Assembly (NCBI GenBank): GCA_023053685.1
Contig: JALIGW010000029.1
Location: 1,301,501 to 1,365,500 of the forward strand
DNA from: Diadophis punctatus similis
Lineage: Eukaryota; Chordata; Lepidosauria; Squamata; Dipsadidae
Direction of reading: 5' to 3'
DNA: 64,000 nucleotides
The notes beneath the pieces are model-generated. The model was given only the letters and a program-made list of their open reading frames with translations, did not search any database and was not told the origin of the DNA. A program made the position numbers and the translations under genes. How positions within the stretch are numbered: the first letter of the stretch is position 1; each line of letters begins with the position of its first letter. This document shows, piece by piece, positions 12,110 through 23,477 of this stretch.

Positions 12110-13560
12110 TTTCCTTCCATCCATGAGAATATGCTGATATAGACGGGGCAGTTTACCTCAGTAGCCCCTCAGCAACTGCCGGCGTTTCCTGCCCTTAGAC
12201 AGTTTGATATGGGATACTGTCAGAACACTGATGGGTGACTTTACTGCAGTCCCTTCCCCTTCTACCCTGTGTCATCTGCTGGTGATTAAGTAAATAATAA
12301 AAATGATGACCCAGACACCCAACTGTGCCTCATCACACATTCAGGAAAGCAATTGGCAGTGTTGGGTAAGGGACGAACCTGCAATATAATAAGAACACTT
12401 GCTTTCAGTTTAATCTGAGAAATGGTGTTAAATCTTATAATTAATTCTAGCTGTTCAAAGCCGTGTTCCCATAATGAAGCAAGCCACAGACTAATCAATC
12501 ACATTTTATTCTAGCAGGTTGTATGAACCCAGCCAGGGTGGCTTGTACTTCAAACCCAGAAAATGGGGGTAATTCATTAAAACGTGGGGTAATAAGCACG
12601 TGAACGCATTCTACAAGCTTATGAAAAACTTATGAAAGAGGGGCAAGGCAGGAGAGCAATTTTTAAGGCAAGGAAGTGCCTGGAAGTGGGGGGGGGGAAG
12701 CAAGGGTCTAAAGGAGAGCCTCCGCATGGAACACTGGTAATTCTAATTCAAAGGATGTTTTACTGCACAGTTAGATTTGTAAATCAGGAAATTTGCCTGT
12801 CTGCTCCAACTGTTACAGTTTTCAGAAACCACCTTGTACAATGCTTGAACACAGCTGTCAGTACAGATCAGGTGCATACAGGTGCCGCAAACTGGCCGAA
12901 TGTTTTCGCTGCTCAGGGAAGCCAAGCAAGCAATAAGAGGTCCACTTGGTGCTTTCTCCCTGTCTGGAACTGGAGAAGTCCCATCATGAGCCCAGATAGG
13001 TAAAAGCCATGTTTCACCCACACACTCAATATACTCTCACAAGATGAGACGTTGGTCTGCATGCACCAAGCTGTGCCTACGTTGATACCATAGGCTCCTG
13101 CAAAGGAGAGTTTGCTTAAACTGCGTGACTCTAACAGCTCCCATTACCCTAACTGATAAGCCCCATAAAATTTGTGGCTCTGAGTGTGTGGGAGCTACAC
13201 TAATGGTCCTTGCCATCTGGAGAAGATGGCTCCGTAGGGGCTGTAGGAGCCCACCCACTGTAGGAGCCCACTGGAGCGTTGCGCCATCTCCCAGCTGCAG
13301 CAAGGAGGAGGATGCTGACACAGCACATCAGGCACTCCGTCCCTATACAGGGTAGGTGGGGGTGAGGGAGGATCTACTGAAAGACGGAAAGAAAAACAAA
13401 GGGAGGAATTGGCAAAGCCCTTAATTTGACAACAATTTCCCCCCCACCAAAATAAATGTAATGAGCCTGTTACAACAAGGAGGCTCATCTGCTTCCGCCT
13501 TTAGAAATTAGGAGGCAGAACACCTAACTTGGATCTTATCTTTCTGTATATAATGTGCAG
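12110..13560. other. Unassigned DNA
   Basis: Contains a short piece (about 13054-13075, ggtctgcatgcaccaagctg) shared with the SINE-like copy at 15222-15243. Otherwise nothing is recognised. Confidence 0.35.
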
Positions 13561-13569
13561 ATAGAAGAG

Positions 13570-13770
13570 TTGGGGAGTGTTAACTTTTAGACAAGGGGTT
13601 CCCACATTTTCTCAGTTCACTGCACCCTTAAGAGTCTCAGTAAACTTTTCACTGTTCCCAAACTGTACTGGGGTGCCTCAGGGTGGCCCAACACCCTTTG
13701 CGAGCCGTAGGCTTAACCGAAACAGAGAATTCACAAGGGCACTGCAGGATATTTTAAATTTTTGAGGGAA
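13570..13770. mobile_element. Possible decayed hAT fragment
   Basis: The segment starting caaggggttcccacattttc resembles hAT termini of the CAGGGGTTCCC type. The second end and the duplication were not found. Confidence 0.25.
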
Positions 13771-14371
13771 ACACGGTAATACTAGGCTAGTCGTTTTTGC
13801 AGTGTCTGACACATGTCAACACATACTGTAGTTTGGGAATCACAGTTTTAAGTAATACAGACACCCAATGTGCATATATGTGTGTAAATGTATATCAAGT
13901 AGAACAGAAATGGAGAAACACCCCAAGAAGGATGTACTGTGTGGGGCCCATCTGTACAGCCAAGGGAGCTTGCTTCCCTGTCTACGTTACACCATCACGG
14001 AACAGGTTGGCTCCGCTGTTCTCTACTGTGTGGTAACTCCTTCGGCGAGACTTCGGAGGCAGCAAGCTGGAACTGTCACTTGCATGCTGTGAGCAATTTG
14101 CATTGCTCTTTGCAGACAAAATAGAATATATCCGACTTGACTTGGACTCCTGAATTGGGCAAGTCATGGGGATGTGTCCTTGGCAATCAGTTATTCTGTT
14201 ATTTTTAGATTCATCTTAGCTTTCAGATCTGTAGGACATGGATAAGTAAATGAATGAAAGCCATAACCTGCTTACTTAACACTTGCATCAGATGTCTTTT
14301 ATAAGGAAACCAGAGTGGAAGTAAGCAATCCAAAAGAACAAATCTACCATTCCTAATATTTATTATTATTG
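13771..14371. other. Unassigned DNA
   Basis: No recognisable feature. Overlapping short frames only. Confidence 0.4.
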
Positions 14372-14379
14372 ATGTATAT

Positions 14380-15066
14380 CAGTGGTGGCCAACCTTAAGC
14401 ATACCATGCGCCAATTTTTTCACAGACGACTTCAGATGCGCCATATAACTCAAGCACGTTTTTTACCTTCTTACTTTCACATTTGGGGTTGTAAAATAGG
14501 GATAGGGGTGGGATCTGCTTTGCGTAAGGGAGGAAAAGGAATAACTCAATCACGCAATTCAATTAATTAATTTACGCCATTTCAAAAGACACACGTTTAT
14601 TGGAGCACCAATCTACAATAGTTAGAAATAATCTCTTGGACAAGAGGGTGATCGCTGTCGTGGACCCCACTGATGGTGCTACAGCTGCTGGAGAGCCTCG
14701 TTTGGTGAAGATAACTCTTCAAAGGTCAGGGGTGATATGCTCCCGGTTCGCTTTTACCTGTCGGTCGTCGGAGAGCCGATCGTGAAGGCAGCGCGACGCT
14801 CCGCCCACCCGCCAGGACACCGCCGTTGGAGTTCTTTTACCCTCTGTGCATGCACAGAACGCTTTGTGCATGCGCAGAGGGTAAAAGAACTCAAATGGCG
14901 GTGTCCCGGTGGGTGGGCAGAACGTCGCGCTGCCTTCGCGATCGGCTCTCCGACGACCGACAGGTAAAAGCGAACCGGGAGCATTTCACCCCTGCGGATG
15001 AATGCGCCACTTGTAATCATCCAATACGCCACATTTGGTGCATGCACCACAGTTTGGCCACCCCTG
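14380..15066 (+). mobile_element. hAT element, family C, with internal palindrome
   Basis: Outer ends CAGTGGTGGCCAAC and GTTTGGCCACCCCTG lie inside a perfect 8-bp duplication atgtatat (14372-14379, 15067-15074). The interior contains a long hairpin-forming segment described separately. No transposase. The frame pair at 14737-15050 is a product of the palindrome, giving nearly the same peptide on both strands. Confidence 0.92.
14727..14994. repeat. Long inverted repeat with hAT-like ends, nested in family C
   Basis: Arms of about 120 bp are near-perfect inverse copies. They start CAGGGGTGATATGCTCCCGG and end with its inverse (CCGGGAGCATTTCACCCCTG). The centre is near 14860, flanked by gcatgcacagaacgctttgt. 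It has a transposon-like terminus, but the flanks tcaaaggt and cggatgaa are not a duplication. It may be part of the outer element rather than a separate insertion. Confidence 0.75.
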
Positions 15067-15082
15067 ATGTATATATAAGTTT

Positions 15083-15310
15083 GGTATAGTGGTTAAGTCA
15101 CCAGGCTAGAAACCGGAGGCCATGAGTTCTAGTCCCGCCTTAACGTGACGCTAACTAGGTGACCTTGCCCCAATCACTTTCTCTCATCAGCACCGGGGAG
15201 AAGAAGGTAATGGCAAATCTGGTCTGCATGCACCAAGCTGTGCCTGAAATCTTGCCAAGAAAATGGCAGGGACTTGTTCAGGCAGTCACCGGAATAAAAA
15301 AAAAAGGTAT
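15083..15310 (+). mobile_element. tRNA-derived SINE with poly(A) tail
   Basis: An A-box-like tatagtggttaag, a B-box-like gagttctagtcccgc and a body ending aggcagtcaccggaat plus an A run (15296-15305). It belongs to the same family as the copies at 7660 and 56985. It is a retroposon, not a tRNA gene. Confidence 0.7.
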
Positions 15311-15470
15311 ATATGTTGTTAAAACAGCTTTGTCTCACTTTTCATCTTGCTCATTTTCAGGGTAGTGGAGAAGAAAGCTGTTTCTCTGGAAAGAGGGGAG
15401 GGGGTAGCTTGCAGTGATAAATGACTATGTGAAACAACTCTTACACTTTGGGGCTAGCCTCATGGTTAAG

Positions 15471-15808
15471 CAGGGGTGGGTTCCTCCCGGTTCGGACTGG
15501 ATCACCCAAACCAGTAGCGACCCGCTGGTGACATCACTGTCGGTGCCATTCTGTGCGTGCTGCCTTCTTATTTATTTATTTTTTTGCGAATTTTTCCCCT
15601 TCCGCGGCTTGAAAAAGGGCTCGCCCACCCGCGGGTGAATTCGGACCTTTATTTCTTCGCCCAAAGCACAGCTAATGAGCTCCTCAGCTGTGTTTCGGGC
15701 TAATTCCTTCTTCTGAGCATGCGTGGAAGTGAAATCGCATGAGGGGATGTGCGCGCTCGAAACGTTGTGATGCGAACCGGTGGCGAAGGTAAGTGGAACC
15801 CACCCCTG
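15471..15808 (+). mobile_element. hAT MITE, family A-related
   Basis: Termini CAGGGGTGGGTTCC and GGAACCCACCCCTG lie within a perfect 8-bp duplication tggttaag (15463-15470, 15809-15816). The interior differs from the other family A copies, so it is a separate subfamily with shared ends. No coding capacity. Confidence 0.93.
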
Positions 15809-15987
15809 TGGTTAAGGGAGGTGATCAATGCTCCCATGGGGGGGACCTCTTCCACCCCATCTAAGAAGGAAATAAACAAGAACATTATTGAAAAAAGTCC
15901 TTCTTTGACCCAGAAGATCTATACAAATGTAGACCAGTCTACAAAGTATCAATCATATAAAAAGTGATCAAGATGGTGGCCTTGCTT

Positions 15988-16043
15988 ATTGTTGTTGTTG
16001 TTGTTGTTGTTGTTGTTAATTATTATTATTATTATTATTATTA
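15988..16043. repeat. (GTT)n-(ATT)n microsatellite
   Basis: A GTT array (15988-16016) joins an ATT array (16017-16043). The ATT part forms one flank of the R4/Dong-type fragment that follows. Confidence 0.95.
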
Positions 16044-16542
16044 TACAATTGTATCACAGCGGCCAGTTGTTTCGCCGGATTTGGCATTGATTACTAGTCG
16101 AGCCCCACCCAGGGGCCTAGGAAGTCGTAATGTATTTTCGAAGTATATGTGCGGAACCGAGCAGTGCGGCTTTCTGCATTTGACTGATGGTGATTTTGTC
16201 AATTTTGAGCTGTTTTAAATGTAATTCCAGTGCTTTTGGGATAGCACCCAGTGTTCCAATCACTACTGGAATTACCACTGCTGGTTTGTGCCATAATCGT
16301 TGGATTTCAATTTTTAAGTCCTGGTATTTTGCAATTTTTTCGTGTTCCTTTTCATCGACCTTGCTATCTCCTGGTATTGCAATGTCAATTATGGTCACCT
16401 TGTTGTTCTCGACCAACGTGATGTCTGGTGTATTATGCGCCAGTACCTTGTCTGTTTGTATACGAAAATCCCACAAGATCTTGACCATCTGATTTTCAGT
16501 GACTTTTTCAGGCTTGTGTTCCCACCAGTTTCCCACCACCAT
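16044..16542 (-). mobile_element. R4/Dong-type LINE, 5'-truncated, inside a TAA microsatellite
   Basis: A site-biased non-LTR retrotransposon fragment. It keeps only the 3' end of the ORF (frame 16117-16542, minus) and about 70 bp of 3' UTR. It is bounded by (ATT)n on both sides: 16017-16043 and 16543-16666. Dong/R4-clade elements are known to insert in TAA repeats, which fits exactly. The ORF runs straight into the repeat at its 5' side, as expected for 5' truncation during target-primed reverse transcription. Confidence 0.75.
16117..16542 (-). pseudogene. Restriction-like endonuclease domain of an R4/Dong-type ORF (fragment)
   Basis: An open 141-codon frame with no internal stop. Around residues 39-53 it has a PD-X12-D arrangement (PDI ... 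IIDIA), the catalytic signature of the restriction-like endonuclease in R2/R4-type LINEs. KYQDLKIE follows at residues 72-79. The C-terminal QKAALLGSAHILRKY is also typical of these proteins. This domain normally nicks the target DNA to prime reverse transcription. The upstream zinc finger and reverse transcriptase are absent, so the copy cannot move. The methionine start is incidental, because the true ORF began far upstream. Confidence 0.7.
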
Positions 16543-16715
<173 letters not shown>

Positions 16716-17019
16716 AAGTTTGAAGTTTTATTGCTTCAAACACAACTGAATGATGTTGGTTTTCTGGATCCATTTCAATCATATGTGAACTTGGGATAGT
16801 GAAAATTCGATTGCTGGGGTGGATGGTTTATGCAGGCAATTGGGTGGGATGAGCATGGACCTGCTAGTACTCTTAATCTTGTGGTGACTTTCAGTACCAT
16901 CAAGCATGGTATTTTTTCTAGACTGTCTGGAAGGAAATATTCCGGGGGTGGTGGTGTTATTTTACAATAATAGAGCATTATTTTACATGGCCTTCTTATC
17001 AGGCCATGTCTAGAAGGTG
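16716..17019. other. Unassigned spacer
   Basis: No recognisable feature. Confidence 0.35.
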
Positions 17020-17840
17020 CTGACCTATGGTGCCCCACAGTTTTCAGGTTCTCCCCCTGCGCTGTTCAGCATGTATATGAAACAGTTGGGGAAAGTCATC
17101 AGAAGTTAGAAGTAAGATGCCACCAGTGTGCTCAGAATGACCTGTTTTATTGCTCCTTACCATCCGATTCCAAGGAAGCAACTGGTAGCCTTGAACATTG
17201 CCCATGCGTGGTAATGGGCAAGATGAGAGAGCAAATTGAAATTAAACCCAGACAAAGCAGAGGTGCTGTTATTAAATAGGAAAATGGACTTGGTGACTGA
17301 AATGTAGCTTGTGTTGGATTCACCTGAAAGCACAGGTTGACAATGTACAGCAGCTAGGCTACTATCCTATGCAAGATATAGGGATCCTATGACACCTATA
17401 CTATAACTCAGTTTGTGAGTTGTTTACTGAACACAATTTAAAGTGTTTATATTGATTTTAAGCATTTTAGGACATGACAATCCAGGAACTGGCCATCCTA
17501 TTATGGATCTGCCTGGTTCTTAAGATTATTAGAGAGACCTCCTTTTAATGCTTCTTTTGTAGAATCTTTTGTTCTGGTACCAGGGTGAGTGCTTTTCCCT
17601 GTAGGAAATGCAGTCTTCTGGAGTTGTATTTGACTCCCACTTGCTTGATGTTTAGGAAACTTGCAAAGATGCACTCTTCTCATCAGCTTTTAAAACTGTA
17701 AGATAATAAATATTAGCATTTAGTTTACTGTAGTTTTAATCTCTATTTTTAGCTTTTTAAATTCTGTTTTGTTTTCAAACTTTGTTAGCCAACTTAGGTG
17801 CTGGCAAGAGCAAGGTATAAATCAACCAACTAAATAATAT
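17020..17840 (+). mobile_element. Decayed L2/CR1-type LINE copy
   Basis: Frameshifted pieces still recall the reverse transcriptase. Around 17040-17100 the sequence reads like SPPALFSMYMKQLGKVI, and around 17235-17270 like KLKLNPDKAEVLL. Both are standard CR1/L2 blocks. Weak similarity continues through an LWNSLP-like region (about 17590-17640). A tail near 17785-17830 (gttagccaacttaggtgctg) recalls the L2 3' end. Stops and shifts throughout mark it as an old copy. The limits are approximate. Confidence 0.55.
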
Positions 17841-17844
17841 ATAA

Positions 17845-18640
17845 TGTATGCTTTTTTCAAGGACAAGTCTAACCTAGATATGCCAAATGACCATGCGTGT
17901 ACGCGCACACACACACACCAACTTCTTACTCCTCTTGGGACAGCAGAAATCAGCAAGATCAGACCAGAAAATCCAGAACCCAGAGACCAAACAGATCAAG
18001 CTGCAATTGAAAGCACTGAAGTAGCAATAAGTCAAAGGGGGAAAGTCTGCAATTTTAAATAGTGGACCTGATTTATGGTATCCCTAGTCAGAAGACTGTT
18101 ACACTTATTAATATATTTTTCCTGCAGATCTATAGATCGGCCCGTAACCTTTTTTTAACTACTTAAGTATTTTAACTTTTGGTTTTAAAAAATTGTTAAA
18201 GAGGTCTTAACAAATTATTATATTCAACATGGACAGGTTGACTCTGTTCATTGCCCTTTATGATGAAATACCTCTGTTTACAGTATTTGCTTCAGTTTTG
18301 AACCCTGAGCCTCCAGCGCTCCACAGATGAAAACGGGAAGCTTTTTACATTTGTATTCCTTCATCTCACTACTAAAAATCATCATGTCGTTGCTAAAGGC
18401 TCTTCCTTGTTTGCTGATTGTTCACTGGATTCCATTTTACATTGCGACATCCTGTCCTGCCCCAGTTTTTGAAGTAGTGTTAGCAATCTGATGGTAATAG
18501 TTCGCTAAGAATGACTGATTGAATGTTAATCTCACATTGTCTCTACCTCTACTTAGTAAAAAATAGTTCTCAGCAACTAATACCCCAGTATAGATATTTG
18601 AAGTGGAGGTGGAAAATAAAAGGCAGGCTACACTCATTTT
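17845..18640. other. Unassigned AT-rich DNA
   Basis: Includes a short CA tract near 17900-17918. No gene or element boundary is recognised. Confidence 0.4.
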
Positions 18641-18644
18641 GCAT

Positions 18645-19236
18645 ATGACTTACAACAGTTTGCTTAGTGACCGTTCGAAGTTGCAATGACTTATGACCAT
18701 TTTTCACACCACCCTCGTGGCCAGGGGATCAAAATTCAGATGCTTGGCAACTGATTCATATTTGTGATGGTTTCAGCGCCTTGGGGTCATGTGATCAGCT
18801 TCTACAACCTTCTGACAAGCAAAATCAATGGGGAAACCTGATTCTCTTAACAATCGTGTTACTAACTTAACAACTGCAGTGCTTCACTTAACAACTGTGG
18901 CAAAAAAGGTTGTAAAATGGGGTAAAATTCACTTAACCAATGTTTCATTTTGCAACAGAAATGTGGGATTTAAATTTTTTACTACCGGTTCTGTGGGTGT
19001 GGCTTGGTGGGCGTGGCTTGGTGGGCGTGGCAGGGGAAGGATACTGTAAAATCTCCATTCCCTCCCCACTCCAGGGAAGGATACTGCAAAATCTCCATTC
19101 CCTCCCAGTCAGCTGATAGATGGGGGCGGGGCCAGTCAGAGGTGGTATTTACCAGTTCTCCGGACTACTCAAAATTTCCACTACCGGTTATCCAGAACTG
19201 GTCAGAACCTGCTGAATCCCACCTCTGGACTATCTG
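18645..19236. mobile_element. Tigger-like MITE, family I, interrupted by a hAT
   Basis: Matches the family defined by the copies at 27769, 34192 and 39634: gacttacaacag, ttagtgaccgttcgaagttg, cttctgacaagcaaaatcaa and acttaacaactg. It runs to gcaacagaaatgtggg, is broken by a hAT-like insert, and resumes with ggactatctg. TIRs CAGGTAGTCCTCGACTTAC and TA duplications in the better copies suggest a pogo/Tigger-type MITE. The left end is diverged here. Confidence 0.6.
18968..19227. mobile_element. hAT-like MITE carrying a tandem repeat
   Basis: It lies inside the Tigger-like MITE. The right end is tgctgaatcccacctctg, a hAT-like terminus. Both sides carry ctaccggtt motifs. The interior has tandem ggtgggcgtggctt units and two copies of ggaaggatactg.aaaatctc (19034 and 19075). 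The left end and target duplication are not clear. Confidence 0.5.
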
Positions 19237-19239
19237 TTT

Positions 19240-19451
19240 CTGCATGTATGTCCACACATTCACTATTAACAACCAGATCTCTCCCTCCTCTCTCAAAGAT
19301 ATTTAACTTCCAAAGACAATCACAAATCTGAAAAAAATGTAGTCTATATTGTTATTAATCAACATTTCCCTCCCAACTTAATAGAGGGCCAAATGTTATT
19401 TGGAGGGACCAGGTTAGGGAAAGAAAAAATGATGCACACAGGCATGAGTGC
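19240..19451. other. Unassigned spacer
   Basis: No recognisable feature. Confidence 0.35.
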
Positions 19452-19459
19452 GCATGCAC

Positions 19460-19757
19460 CAGGGGTGGGTTCCAACTTACCTCGCTGCCGGTTCGCTTCC
19501 TCCCGCGCTGCATGGCCACGCCTCGTGGGTGTGTGCACATGCACAGTGCAAAAAACCCCGAAATTTTTTTTTTAAAAAAAGAGCCGAAAACAAAATGGCG
19601 ATGCATCCACAGAAGAAATTTTTAAAAATGTAAAAAAAGATGGTGGCGCCCACGGACCGGATTTGACCGATCTGGTTCGGTTATGTCATCATGATGTCAC
19701 CAGCGGGTTGCTACCGGTTTAGGTGAACGGGTCCGAACCTGGAGGAACCCACCCCTG
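19460..19757 (+). mobile_element. hAT MITE, family A-related
   Basis: Starts CAGGGGTGGGTTCCAAC and ends GGAACCCACCCCTG. Flanking octamers gcatgcac (19452-19459) and gcatgcat (19758-19765) match 7 of 8. Its right duplication overlaps the left duplication of the next hAT (19762-19769), so the two elements sit in almost the same target. Confidence 0.9.
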
Positions 19758-19769
19758 GCATGCATACAC

Positions 19770-20495
19770 TAAGGTGACCAGACGTCCCGATTTTGGCGGG
19801 ACACACCCGCTTCTTCGCCATTTGTCCCGCGTCCCGCCCGCCCTCTTAAAAAGTCCCGATTTTTTAAAACAATGCCCGACTAGGGCATTCTTTCAAAAAA
19901 TCGGGCCTGCAGGCACTCGAGGACGGCCAGGTTGGGCAGCAGCAGCAGGCCCTCTCAAAACGGGACGTCTGGTCACCTACGAGCTTAAATTGAGATGCTG
20001 CTGAAGGCGAGGGTGGGAAAAAGTCCCTCGCGCGACGTCATCACCCCGCGCCGGATGTGAAGCGCAGGCCCGATGGCCAGCTTCCGGGCGCTCCGTCCTC
20101 CGGCGAGTGGGTCGCGTTAAAGCAGCGGCCGCGGTGCCAGGGCCGTGAGGGAAGGTGAGGCCGATGTCCGGCTGGGCCGTGCTCCGCTTCTCGCAGCCTT
20201 CAAGGACGTTTGCGAGGTCAGCGGGCGGCGCGGGACCCCCGGGCGGGCGGGGGGGGAGGGAGGAGGAGAGCTCCCCTTCGCAAGCCAGCCCAAGCCACTG
20301 CCGGCTTCCGAAGGGGAGGCGGGAGGCGAGGAAAGGCCTCCCGCCACCCCCCCCACCTGGATGCCGTCATTAGCCGTCTTTTGCCCTCTGCGCATGCGTA
20401 GCGTTCTGCGCATGCGCAGAGGGCAAAACTCAAATTGCGCCCCCCCCGCCCCCCCCCCCCATGTCCCGCTTAAAAAAAAAAATCTGGTCACTTTA
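19770..20495 (+). mobile_element. hAT element, family E, carrying a CpG-rich segment
   Basis: Ends TAAGGTGACCAGA and TCTGGTCACTTTA lie in a perfect 8-bp duplication gcatacac (19762-19769, 20496-20503). A third, internal terminus (gggacgtctggtcacct, 19961-19977) is inverse to the left end and delimits a 208-bp sub-unit. Between that and the right end lie about 380 bp of CpG-dense DNA unlike ordinary MITE filler, then a hairpin (20379-20429) containing TGCGCATGCGCA. No transposase is present. Confidence 0.85.
19985..20360 (+). promoter_or_regulatory. CpG-island-like segment inside a hAT, possible captured promoter
   Basis: CpG-dense and GC-rich. It contains cgcgacgtcatcacc (CRE-like core), ccggatgtg and gcttccggg (ETS-like GGAA/TTCC sites), and GC boxes (gggcgggcgggg near 20240). 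A splice-donor-like gaag|gtgagg lies at 20151-20160. This combination is typical of a housekeeping promoter with a first exon. Because it lies between hAT termini with a single outer duplication, it may be captured host DNA. The frames here overlap on all strands and are not credible genes. Confidence 0.4.
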
Positions 20496-20503
20496 GCATA
20501 CAC

Positions 20504-21476
20504 ATCCCTCCCACAAGCACACACAACAGTATTTCCAGAGATGTTTTGCTATTTAATGTAGCTTGGTCCACCAAAAATTATCTCTAGCAAGCAAAATAGG
20601 GATAAACTAGAGACAGCATTTGAATAGGGGTATAAACCAGAGAGAAAAGGGATAATTAAGAGCAGAGATATGAACCAGAGAGAAAAGGGATAATTAAGAG
20701 CCAAACTAGACTTAAATGTAAGTGCATCTTTGCATTTAATGTGCATGTTTTAAAAATGCAAATAAGAGCTTCTGGGACAGGGGGAGGGGTAATAATTAGC
20801 AGGCTTGCAGCTGGGAGGGAGGAGTATTGACACTTTCCTCTCCTATGGCTGCCCTGAGGAAAATTGCTTCTTTGGATTTGTTTTGGGTACTGACGGGACA
20901 TCTTCTATTCCAGGCATGTTGCTGAATTACAATTTCTAGAAATCCCAGCTAGCTAATAAGGAAGGTTAGAGTTATAACTTACTTAGATGTGGAAGGCCAA
21001 AGGTCCTCATTTTGATAACTATAGGTTTTTTAAAAAAACAAAAAACAAAAAAAGATGCAATTTTCAATCTGGGTTTCAGCAGAAGAAAAGGCTAAAATAT
21101 TTCTCTTCACTACATTAATCTTCTTGATCATTATCGGCCCCATCCCCAAGCAACTGCTATTTGCAGTCTAGAAAACATTAATGTAAAAAGCTTTCCATAA
21201 TACCTGCATTTAATAATTGTATCCAGTTTGGTCTATGTGCCCATTCATAAACCAAGACTCAAATCCCCCCCCCCCCACATACACACCGATATCTATCAAC
21301 TGAGCCTGAGGAGCCATTCTGCAAATGCCCCTAACAAAATGAGAAAGGATCTAGGCAGTTACGGATGAATGAATTTTACCACAGGCAAGCTTTTTGTTTA
21401 TTTTATTTTAAATTAAGTTATTTCGCCAGATGTTTTAGCCTTATGTTCTTTTCCTGCTCTTATTCTCCTGTACATT
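20504..21476. other. Mostly unassigned DNA
   Basis: A small imperfect tandem duplication lies at about 20625-20700 (tataaaccagagagaaaagg and gatatgaaccagagagaaaa). Nothing else is recognised. Confidence 0.4.
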
Positions 21477-21850
<374 letters not shown>

Positions 21851-22773
21851 CAGTACAGATGTCTTTTGTTTTAGTTTTATTCTGGGGTTGTTTCATTCCC
21901 TATAATTTCTTTATTATCATCTTAATTATATGGTTTAAACATTTTATTCACAAGCCATTATTTCATGGGCAGTCTACCAGCACTGTTAATCAATGAATGT
22001 CTGTAAGAATCCAACTCAAAGGTGCACAACCTTTTGCAATCCGTCAGAGGCTCTAAGTCTGGCACCTGAAAGAAAGCCTCTGAGCCTGTAATTGGAAGCA
22101 AGTGACTTGGGCCCACTCTCCTTGGTGAAATTGCTCCCCTGCCTTGAATGCCTTGAGGCTCTATAGTAGAAGGTGGCACCTTTCATGGGCACAATTTGGG
22201 GGGGGAGGGGGAGTCGTATGCCTAAAATGGGCAGCAGCAGCGGCACTCAAGCTGCCATCTAGAATTCATGAGGCTCTTCATGCCTGAATACCCTTCAATA
22301 GCCTCTGCTCACGCTTCTCTATTGTGCCCAGAGAGGGAGGCAGTTTGGGAGCCTGGCATAGCTATTAATCTCAACAATGTACCTTTAATTGGACTCTCCA
22401 CTGCTTCTACAGAAACGCTGGCACGTGCCAGTTAAACGACGTCTAAAGCAGCATGCATTCTGTATAGGCAAGGGAGGAGTAGCTTCCCGGAGCTCTGGGT
22501 AAAGTTGCACATCAATTCACACACCCCTTGTTCATAAGAGCAGATCAGGCTAAGACTAGGCAAATATGTGCATACCACATGCACTTAAGTGCACTGTTTC
22601 ATGCTGCATATGCCGGTGTGCCTTCCTTTTTTTCCAAGCATGCACATCACATGGACTAAATCATGCCCTTCCAGTAAGATACTGCAGCTTGCATGTCTAC
22701 CCAGTTTTGCAGGTGTGTCCCCATATGCAGCTGAACTGGGGGAGGGGCAGCAACTAGGGCAAAATATGTCTCC
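21851..22773. other. Unassigned DNA
   Basis: No gene or clear repeat is recognised. Confidence 0.4.
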
Positions 22774-22781
22774 TTTGGATG

Positions 22782-22917
22782 CAGGGGTCTCCAACCTTGG
22801 CAACTTTTCGACTTGTGGACTTCAACTCCCAGAATTCCTCAGCCAGCACATGCTGGCTGAGGAATTCTGGGAGTTGAAGTCCACAAGTCGTAAAGTTGCC
22901 AAGGTTGGAGACCCCTG
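22782..22917. mobile_element. Palindromic hAT-like MITE, family F
   Basis: Two arms of about 65 bp are near-perfect inverse copies. Ends are CAGGGGTCTCCAACCTTGG and its inverse, with the centre near 22850 (cacatgctggc). The flanks ctttggat and gtttggag share a 6-bp core when G is counted in the terminus, consistent with a worn 8-bp duplication. It would form one long hairpin and encodes nothing. Confidence 0.8.
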
Positions 22918-22949
22918 CGTTTGGAGTGCTTTCAAAGTTTGGGTTAAGA

Positions 22950-23469
22950 CAGTGGTGGGTTCCTACCAGTGTGGTCCACTCTATAGCACTGGTAGTGGCC
23001 CGCTGATGACGTCACAGTACCGGTGCGGTCGGTTGCCGGTGCCTGGGCACCGCCATTTTTTAAAAAAAAATTAATTTTTTTAAAATTTTCTTCTGCACAT
23101 GCCCAGAAGCCAAGCTTCCGGCACTGCTCATGCGCTGCCTTCCTACCCCACAGTGATTCCAAGCAGAGGAGGATGGCTGAGGGAGCGCGTGAGACGCTGA
23201 AAGAACGGGTGGCAGGAGCTATCTCCATTTCCCTCCCTTCAGCAGTCTGAGAAGCCACGAACGCGCAGTGATGATCCTAGGCATTTTTGCACGTTCGAGG
23301 CTTCTCGAGCTGCTGAGGGGAGGGGGAATGGGCAGCAGGACCTATCTCAGTTCCCCTCCCTTCAGCAGTCCGAGAAGCCACGCCTGCCCGGTCACATGGC
23401 TGGCAAGCCACACCCACAAAATAAGCCACGCCCACAGAGTGGTAGTAAAAAAATTAGGAACCCGCCCTG
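22950..23469 (+). mobile_element. hAT MITE, family A (long subfamily)
   Basis: Starts CAGTGGTGGGTTCC and ends GGAACCCGCCCTG, with a perfect 8-bp duplication ggttaaga (22942-22949, 23470-23477). It is closely similar to the copies at 374 and 3905, including the A/T block and the later tcgagctgctgagg motif. Confidence 0.94.
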
Positions 23470-23477
23470 GGTTAAGA

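Noticed and set aside
12632..13488. Overlapping frames of 76-123 codons on both strands
   Set aside because: They overlap on both strands, with no domain, splice context or family resemblance.
14719..15002. The inner palindrome as an independent hAT insertion
   Set aside because: The flanking octamers tcaaaggt and cggatgaa do not match, so a separate insertion was not claimed.
14737..15050. Two frames giving the same peptide on opposite strands
   Set aside because: This is the mirror effect of the 14727-14994 palindrome.
20117..20561. Overlapping 135- and 138-codon frames on both strands
   Set aside because: GC-rich DNA has few stop codons. The frames cross the hAT right end and match no protein family.
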